Shown here one piece after another: positions 58,422 through 64,000 of a DNA stretch of 64,000 bases. Every line of letters starts with the position of its first letter. The stretch's first letter is position 1. A program made the position numbers and the translations under genes. The notes below the pieces were generated by a model. That model was not told the origin of the DNA, ran no database searches, and saw only the letters and a program-made list of their open reading frames with translations. Source of the stretch: Meira nashicola (lineage: Eukaryota > Basidiomycota > Exobasidiomycetes > Exobasidiales > Brachybasidiaceae); assembly GCA_001600355.1 (NCBI GenBank), contig BCJU01000002.1:1984001-2048000 (forward strand). Reading direction: 5' to 3'.

Positions 58422-59988
58422 TTAAAATTCTCCCTGTTCCACAGAAAAGGAAAAGTTGTTAGAGCAAAGCTTCGCAATTTTATAGCATATACCATACTCA
58501 CATAAAAACTCGACTTCTTCAGACGATTCTGGATTGGAGGATACTGTAAGCGTTAGAAAGACCATCAAGCAAAAAAGCATGAGTAGAAATGAGGTCATGA
58601 GAGGAAATGAGGAGAAAAAGATGGTAAGCATGACGAGGAGAAGGAAGGCAGCGCAGCTTCTTTGAGAAGACACATAAAAGCAACAATTAGCAAGAAAAGG
58701 CAAGGTACCTCCTTGCTATTGTAACCTCGCGAGATGTGGATCAGAATAAGAAAAGAAACCAAAAAAATACACTCACCTTGTATGGGGCTGATTTACGCAA
58801 TTGCTCTTTGTTGGCAGGCTGGAAGGCAGGTCTGGCAGCCGTATTGGCGAATTGGTAACGAGCTTTACGCACTAAGAAGTCTTCTGTACTCTCGCCTGGC
58901 GCCTGAATCACTTTTCCAGTCTTTTCATCGAATCCAGTACTCTTTGAAAGATTTGGGTTGGCTTTTGCGTACTCTGCGGCGGCTTGTTTAGCTTGGGCAT
59001 GGGCTGTCAAGCGATCTTTGTATCCTTCATCAGTCTCTCCAGGTACCCGTCTTGGTACGTCTGGATCGTGCTCGCCAGCGGCACTTGCTCCTGCAGCTTT
59101 GACTTCTCCAGCTTTAGGCTTATCAATAGCCACCGCTTCACTCTTGACAACATGTTCACCTTCTGGCGTTTTGAATACATGTTCGGTTGCACGCCATCCT
59201 TCCTTACGTCCAAAGCCATGCTCAACGTGAGGATCGTATGCATGTTGAGGTGCGACTGGGCTACCTTCTTTGGGTACTTGAGCTTCGTAAGGTGATACGT
59301 ATTTCTCTCCTTTCTTTGCGGCTTCTGCCTTTCTACGTGCATCTTCTTCTGCTGAAGGCATTCCTTCTGCCGCTCTCTCACGACGTTCTTCCTCTGCTTC
59401 GATCTTGTCGTGGTGTGCAAAATGTTCAATATCTTCTTTGTGAGTATATGCTTCTTCTTTTTGCAATTCAGGAGTGTTATGGAATACTTGCTCATGATGA
59501 ACAAAATATTCAGATTCTTCATCGTAATGGTGACCCAAGATATTATGGCCGTACTCTTCAAAAGCCGGCAAGCCATCAGCTCCTGCGCTTTCGAATTCAC
59601 GCAATGTGATTTGTCCATCTCCATCTTTATCCAATCTATGCAGAACTTCCTTCACAATCTTATTTGCTTTTTCGTCATGAACTTCAAATTGTTGTGAATG
59701 TTTGACAGAGGTACTGTGATGAACGCCGTAGATGGCTTCAATCTCTGATCTGTCCAAGACACCATCTCGATTCAAATCATGCAGAGCAAAAAAGCTTCCC
59801 AAATCAAACGCTCCAATATGATGCTCAGAGGCCATATGTCTTTGTATGTAAGATTCCTGTCCCGGCTTATGAGGTGCTTCATTTGCAACTTCTGCAGGAG
59901 GAATATTTTCTTCTCCTGTATGAGCATAGGTGACTGTTGCACTGCCCAGCAATGCCACAGCCAGTAAGAGACTTGAACGTGAATGCAT
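58422..59988 (-). CDS. Secretory-pathway EF-hand protein (Ssp120/nucleobindin-like); 3' end tentative
   Basis: Predicted lumenal or secreted calcium-binding protein. The signal peptide is MHSRSSLLLAVALLGSATVTYA. A nucleobindin-like block (YIQRHMASEHHIGAFDLGSF) leads to EF-hand 1 (D71-E82, DLNRDGVLDRSE) and EF-hand 2 (D120-E131, DKDGDGQITLRE). A His/Glu-rich helical region and an Ala/Glu/Lys-rich tail follow. The first exon, 59988-58777, is firm (404 codons, ending KSAPYK before gtgagt). Reading on adds a hydrophobic tail (VSVFFWFLFLF) that looks like intron. One consistent continuation is exon 58543-58502 (YPPIQNRLKKSSFY) and exon 58433-58422 (GEF, stop), total 421 residues, with introns of 233 and 68 nt. 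Other acceptors near 58,700-58,730 are possible. It is divergent from the complex I subunit gene. Confidence 0.7.
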
Positions 59989-60467
59989 TTTGTTTGTTTT
60001 GATAGATATATCAAAACCTAACTTTGGTGATGATGATGGTGAACATTGAAAACCAATAATGCGTCAACATACAACATAATGGGGAAATATGGCAATATAC
60101 ACCGTCAAAGTGCCTCAAGCTATGACGATGCAATTGCAATGGCGCTTTAGGCGGAACCGCTCTATCCGCCGTCTTTCTGCAAAATAGGGTGAAATGCACT
60201 AGTAGACTAGAAGTTATTAATAGGACGCTATCAGTTGAGAATGATCAATTGGCATTGCAATACACGTGATGCTCTACATCACTGGCATGCCATATTCTAT
60301 GAATATTCTAGATCGGAATTTCCACCGCGCGCCTTTTTGGTAGGGCGTGTTTGCTGCACTCTTACTGGCTGGCGGGAGATTGCCAAAGTATTGCGTACAT
60401 TACCAATGAATGCTTCTCATTCAAGCTTTATTCACCATCATCTTACGTGTGGATCAGAACAAACAAG
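59989..60467. other. Divergent promoter region, EF-hand gene/NDUFA9
   Basis: 479 bp with a CACGTG at 60263-60268, about 200 bp before the NDUFA9 ATG. No other feature was recognised. Confidence 0.45.
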
Positions 60468-61643
60468 ATGGTGCAAGCGATTGCATTGGCATCACGTACA
60501 GGATGCGGTCAGAGTGTAAGCTTGAGATCTGCAAAAGCCTCTTCTTCATTCCTAAAAATTCAATCACATCAATTGCATGATTTGACAATCAAGAGAAAGA
60601 CTGGTTTGCCAATTCAACGTGCCGGTCCGTTTGGAGGAGGTCGTTCATCCGTTTCAGGTCACGTTGCTACAGTGTTTGGATGCACAGGTTTCTTGGGAAG
60701 GTATTTGGTGAACAAATTAGCTCAAAAAGGAACACAAGTTGTCGTACCTTATCGTGATGAAGATGAAAAGAGACATTTGAAACCTATGGGAGATTTGGGA
60801 CAAATTGTACCAATGGAATGGGATTTGCGAAATGATGAACAAATTGCTGAATGTATGCGTCATTCGGATGTTGTGTACAATCTTGTTGGAAGGAATCACG
60901 ATACAAAGAACTTCAAGTTCCAAGACGTAAACGTTACTGGAGCTGGACGTCTAGCAGCCATCGCAGAGATGTTGGGTGTTTCGCGCTTCATTCACGTTTC
61001 TCACTTGAACGCAGATGTAAACTCTCCCAGCACATTCTTGCGTACAAAGGCAGAAGGAGAAGAAGCTGTCAAACGTGCATTCCAAGGAGCTACTATTGTC
61101 CGACCCGGTCATCTTTTCGGTCACGAAGACAGATTCTTGAATCAAATGGCAAGTTATCCCCTTCTATGGCACGTCAATCATATGAAGACCAAGATGAGAC
61201 CTGTCCATTCGATCGATGTCGCACAAGCATTAGAGGTCATGTGTGATGCCGATGTTACTTCAATGGGTCAAACATTCAGCTTAGCAGGACCTAAAACATA
61301 CACGATCGCTCAAATGCTGCAATTGGTTGAAGCATTAACATACAATAAAATAATCCGTCATGGTTTGAATGTTCCCAAATTCGCTCTAACAGCTGCTACA
61401 AAAGTTGCTGATTTGGCATGGTGGCCTATGTTCAGCCCTGATGAGGTTGAACAAAGATTCCATGACGATAAAGCGGATGAGCCAGGAACGCTAGGATTTG
61501 CTGATTTGGGTATCGAGCCTGATACTTTGGAGGAAAGAGCGATCTTATACTTGCGCAGATACCGTAGCAACTTGTACTTTGAACAACCTGTCGAAGGATC
61601 TGGTATGAAACTCAAGAAGCAGAGATACCACGTCGTCGATTAA
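60468..61643 (+). CDS. NADH:ubiquinone oxidoreductase 39/40-kDa subunit (NDUFA9), mitochondrial
   Basis: 391-residue accessory subunit of respiratory complex I, an atypical short-chain dehydrogenase that binds NADPH structurally. The presequence (MVQAIALASRTGCGQSVSLR, basic and Ser-rich) is followed by RAGPFGGGRSSVSGHVATVF, the family-specific entry to the Rossmann fold, with GCTGFLGRYLVNKLAQKGTQ as the nucleotide loop. Later blocks are MEWDLRNDEQIAE, VVYNLVGRNHDTKNF, FIHVSHLNADVNSPS, TFLRTKAEGEEAVK, TIVRPGHLFGHEDRFLN and RPVHSIDVAQAL. The length matches fungal NUO-40. The frame extends upstream from a TTG, but the ATG at 60468 opens the presequence. Its presence shows the organism has complex I. 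Confidence 0.94.
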   Translation: MVQAIALASRTGCGQSVSLRSAKASSSFLKIQSHQLHDLTIKRKTGLPIQRAGPFGGGRSSVSGHVATVFGCTGFLGRYLVNKLAQKGTQVVVPYRDEDEKRHLKPMGDLGQIVPMEWDLRNDEQIAECMRHSDVVYNLVGRNHDTKNFKFQDVNVTGAGRLAAIAEMLGVSRFIHVSHLNADVNSPSTFLRTKAEGEEAVKRAFQGATIVRPGHLFGHEDRFLNQMASYPLLWHVNHMKTKMRPVHSIDVAQALEVMCDADVTSMGQTFSLAGPKTYTIAQMLQLVEALTYNKIIRHGLNVPKFALTAATKVADLAWWPMFSPDEVEQRFHDDKADEPGTLGFADLGIEPDTLEERAILYLRRYRSNLYFEQPVEGSGMKLKKQRYHVVD

Positions 61644-62259
61644 GAGGAAAGATTGTTTAGTATACATATAATTTAATGCATCACAAATACATTTCATGTT
61701 TGTTCTACCTTAGGTCAAATGAAGAGTTTAAGTGATGAATAGAGAGTGATTAAATAAGCAAGGATATGAGGATCTTTATTGTAAGTGTACTAGCGGTAAA
61801 GGGTGTAGGGTAGGGGTAAAATGAATTCCCTCCCCACTTTCAAGATTTTAGCTTGCTTTTTTTCTTAAGCGGATTGTTGCAGGAAGAAAAAAAAACTGCT
61901 AAAAATTTAAAGTTCCCGAAGTGCTTATACGGCTGATGTACCTATCCTTTGGAAAAATTAAATAAATAGTTGAGATTCATTGGCAGAAGATCATGCAGAA
62001 GATTCTCGGAAGCAATTGATTGAGTTATGTACCACTAAGAAAAGACAAAGAGATTTACTTGCATCCATAAATGATGTTCGCATTAAAGGGTTGTTTTTGA
62101 AAATCCCTCATGCAGGTCGCATGATGTGCATTTAATCCATTCAAAATACATACATACACCCTTGTATGCATACATGAGTTATGCATTTCTTGACTACCAT
62201 GTCATTTGAATCAATTTTCATAACTCCTTGCTGCATCCATCAGTAGTGGGTTTGACAAG
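61644..62259. other. Intergenic: promoter of the right-edge MFS gene
   Basis: 616 bp. It holds catacatac low-complexity runs and the 12-bp palindrome TGTATGCATACA at 62163-62174. No gene was seen. Confidence 0.45.
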
Positions 62260-64000
62260 ATGGCGAGCACCGAAATGGATCAATCGATTACAGATTCCAA
62301 TCACGACTCGTCAAAGATTACTCAAAATGCTTCCGAAAAGATCGATGCTGAAAAGGCAGACCGAACAGAAGCCGCAGTTACAACAATGACTGACGATCTT
62401 AGTCATAAAAGAGCAATGGAAATGGGATTGGATATCGAATTTGAACGAAAATTATTATTAGTCAATCATGAAATCCGTAAGATGGGCTTTGGTAAATTTC
62501 AATGGGCAATAACAATCTTGTGCGGAACAGGATGGGCGGTCGATAATATAATCTTTCAATCTTTAAGTATGTCTTTGCCACAAATCAAATTAGAATTTCA
62601 ATCTTCAACACCGGTTCAATTTATGACTTTTTCGCTTTATGTTGGCCTTTTATTCGGTGCAGTGATTTGGGGAATTGGAAGTGACGTGATTGGAAGAAGA
62701 TTATCTTGGTTACTCACTTTGCTTATCGGAAGTGTTTTCATGACCGCTGTAGGAGGTGCACCTTCTTTTGCCGCAACGGGTGTTTTGCTTGCTTTTGCTG
62801 GAATCGGAATTGGTGGTTCGCTTCCAGTAGATGGTGCTCTATTGATCGAATTTTTACCCGGTGCAAAACAATGGGTTCTGACTTTGCTATCATTCTTTTG
62901 GTCATTAGGTTATCTGTTTGCCGGCTTATGCGGTTGGGCATTGATTTCTAATTTCCGATGTGCAGAAGTTCCATGTCCAAAAGAGAGCAATATGGGCTGG
63001 AGATATCTATTTTTCACAACTGGAGGATTTTCCTGCTTTTTGTGGATTTTACGATTCTTTATTTATCCCGTACCAGAATCACCAAAATGGCTTCTTGGAA
63101 GAGGAAGATACGAGGAAGTGATTGAAGTGTTAAACTTTATCGCTAAACAAAACAAAAAAGTCAACACTCTTACCGTCGAACATCTTTTGGCCATTTCTGA
63201 AGGACCACATTCTACCGTTTTATCATCCAACTTTGGCGTAGAGACTGTGACAAGCACGCAAGATGCAGGAAAAGAAGTTAAAGAAACTGGTAACTCCCCA
63301 CAATCCTCGATGCCGGTGGTCGTGAAAGAGAGATCGCTTCGTCCAAAAGAAGGAGAGCAAATTTCTCCAAAAAGTCATACAAGTGTCTGGAAGAAGTTAA
63401 TGCCCATCAGTCTTGATGATTTGGCTCAGGTTCGCAGAAATTTGAAGCAGTATGACAAGCAACACATGAAATTATTATTTGCAACTCCACGCATGGCCAG
63501 AAATACGATTTTGATCATGTTTTGTTGGTCTTGTATTGGATTGGCTTATCCTCTTTATAATGCTTTTATTGCAATTTATATTGCCGAATCTGGTGGTAAT
63601 CAAGGCGTAACCACACAATCAGAGCAATACAGACAATTGGTCATCTTTGCCGTTTTAGGTATTCCTGGTTCATTACTTGCAACATTAGCAGTCGAATTAC
63701 CCAAATTGGGAAGACGTGGAGCGATGGCATTCTTTACTTGTTTGACTGGTTGTTGTTTATTCGGTTTCACGACAGCAAAGACGCCCAATCAAGTTTTAGC
63801 ATGGAATTGCGGAATCAGTCTTTGTCAAAATGCAATGTATGCGATCTTGTATGCAATGACGTACGAATGTTTCCCTTCTTTATGTAGAGGAGCAGGTGAT
63901 GGTTTAGCAATGAGCGTTCAAAGAGTTTTTGGAATCTTGCCAACTTTCATTGCTGCTTATGGAGCTTCAAAACCAACAACGCCAGTCTTTGTTTCTGCAA
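62260..64000 (+). CDS. MFS transporter, SVOP/sugar-porter-like, cut by the right window edge
   Basis: 580 complete codons run from the ATG at 62260 off the window, so the last spans are missing. A cytosolic N-terminus of about 75 residues precedes the first span. Markers: KMGFGKFQWAITILCGTGWA, VDNIIFQSLSMSLPQIKLEF, the motif A loop WGIGSDVIGRRLSW, GIGIGGSLPVDGALLIEFLP and PESPKWLLGRGRYEEVIEVL, the last typical of the SP/SVOP branch. A long central cytosolic loop (about 310-395) carries Ser/Lys-rich sequence before KLLFATPRMARNTIL, where the second half begins. The visible C-terminal part shows AMTYECFPSLCRGAGDGLAM. SVOP-like fungal proteins have varied or unknown substrates (organic anions, inositol- or sugar-like compounds), so none is assigned. 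A slightly earlier or later start in the same frame is possible. Confidence 0.85.
   Translation, partial: MASTEMDQSITDSNHDSSKITQNASEKIDAEKADRTEAAVTTMTDDLSHKRAMEMGLDIEFERKLLLVNHEIRKMGFGKFQWAITILCGTGWAVDNIIFQSLSMSLPQIKLEFQSSTPVQFMTFSLYVGLLFGAVIWGIGSDVIGRRLSWLLTLLIGSVFMTAVGGAPSFAATGVLLAFAGIGIGGSLPVDGALLIEFLPGAKQWVLTLLSFFWSLGYLFAGLCGWALISNFRCAEVPCPKESNMGWRYLFFTTGGFSCFLWILRFFIYPVPESPKWLLGRGRYEEVIEVLNFIAKQNKKVNTLTVEHLLAISEGPHSTVLSSNFGVETVTSTQDAGKEVKETGNSPQSSMPVVVKERSLRPKEGEQISPKSHTSVWKKLMPISLDDLAQVRRNLKQYDKQHMKLLFATPRMARNTILIMFCWSCIGLAYPLYNAFIAIYIAESGGNQGVTTQSEQYRQLVIFAVLGIPGSLLATLAVELPKLGRRGAMAFFTCLTGCCLFGFTTAKTPNQVLAWNCGISLCQNAMYAILYAMTYECFPSLCRGAGDGLAMSVQRVFGILPTFIAAYGASKPTTPVFVSA

Overview
The window is nuclear DNA of a fungus, most likely a basidiomycete. 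Fungus-specific or fungus-typical genes are present: eEF3, a Pra1/Aspf2-type zincophore, COA1, PET127 and a Zn2Cys6 activator. A 39/40-kDa complex I subunit argues against Saccharomycetaceae and fission yeasts. Introns are few and mostly short (54-72 nt in coding regions, 98 nt in one leader), with GTRNGT donors and CTNAY-like branch points. The DNA is AT-leaning. A placement near the intron-poor Ustilaginomycotina would fit but is only a guess. I found 25 protein-coding genes (one cut by each window edge), and no tRNA, rRNA, transposon or CRISPR.

Layout. 1-10 kb: TRM4/NCL1 (cut at the left edge), CLP1, YIF1, COA1, a gephyrin-like molybdenum-cofactor gene (MogA-MoeA) and a small secreted six-cysteine protein. 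10-20 kb: RAD3/XPD, eEF3 with a 5'-leader intron and a long A-tract-rich upstream region, and a GPI-anchored cysteine-rich protein. 20-33 kb: RRN7, HMG-CoA lyase, a class II aldolase/adducin-family protein, a CTI6-like PHD protein and an ASH1-like SET methyltransferase. 33-45 kb: UTP10, PET127, a PEX22-like membrane protein and a 3-hydroxyacyl-CoA dehydrogenase. 45-49 kb: a Pra1/Aspf2-family secreted protein and a ZIP zinc transporter transcribed divergently from one 935-bp region. 49-64 kb: a large PH-like protein of unknown function, a Zn2Cys6 transcription factor, a DHA1-type MFS transporter, an EF-hand secretory-pathway protein, NDUFA9 and an SVOP/SP-like MFS transporter cut at the right edge.

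How genes may work together. Most genes are unrelated housekeeping loci in divergent or convergent pairs with very short convergent gaps (46-313 bp). Two places look functionally organised. The first is the zincophore/ZIP pair, the basidiomycete-like counterpart of the PRA1-ZRT1 and aspf2-zrfC loci; both proteins carry a similar Cys/His zinc-binding-type module and a ZRE-like site lies between them. The second is the Zn2Cys6 factor tail-to-tail with an MFS exporter whose upstream region holds a cluster of CGG/CCG triplets.

Seven coding genes have introns supported by restored reading frames and family-typical ends: CNXE/gephyrin-like, the six-cysteine protein, RAD3, ZIP, the DHA1 MFS gene and (tentatively) the EF-hand gene have coding introns, and eEF3 has a leader intron. 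Several other starts were moved to an internal ATG because the upstream extension begins at a non-ATG codon or has no family support.
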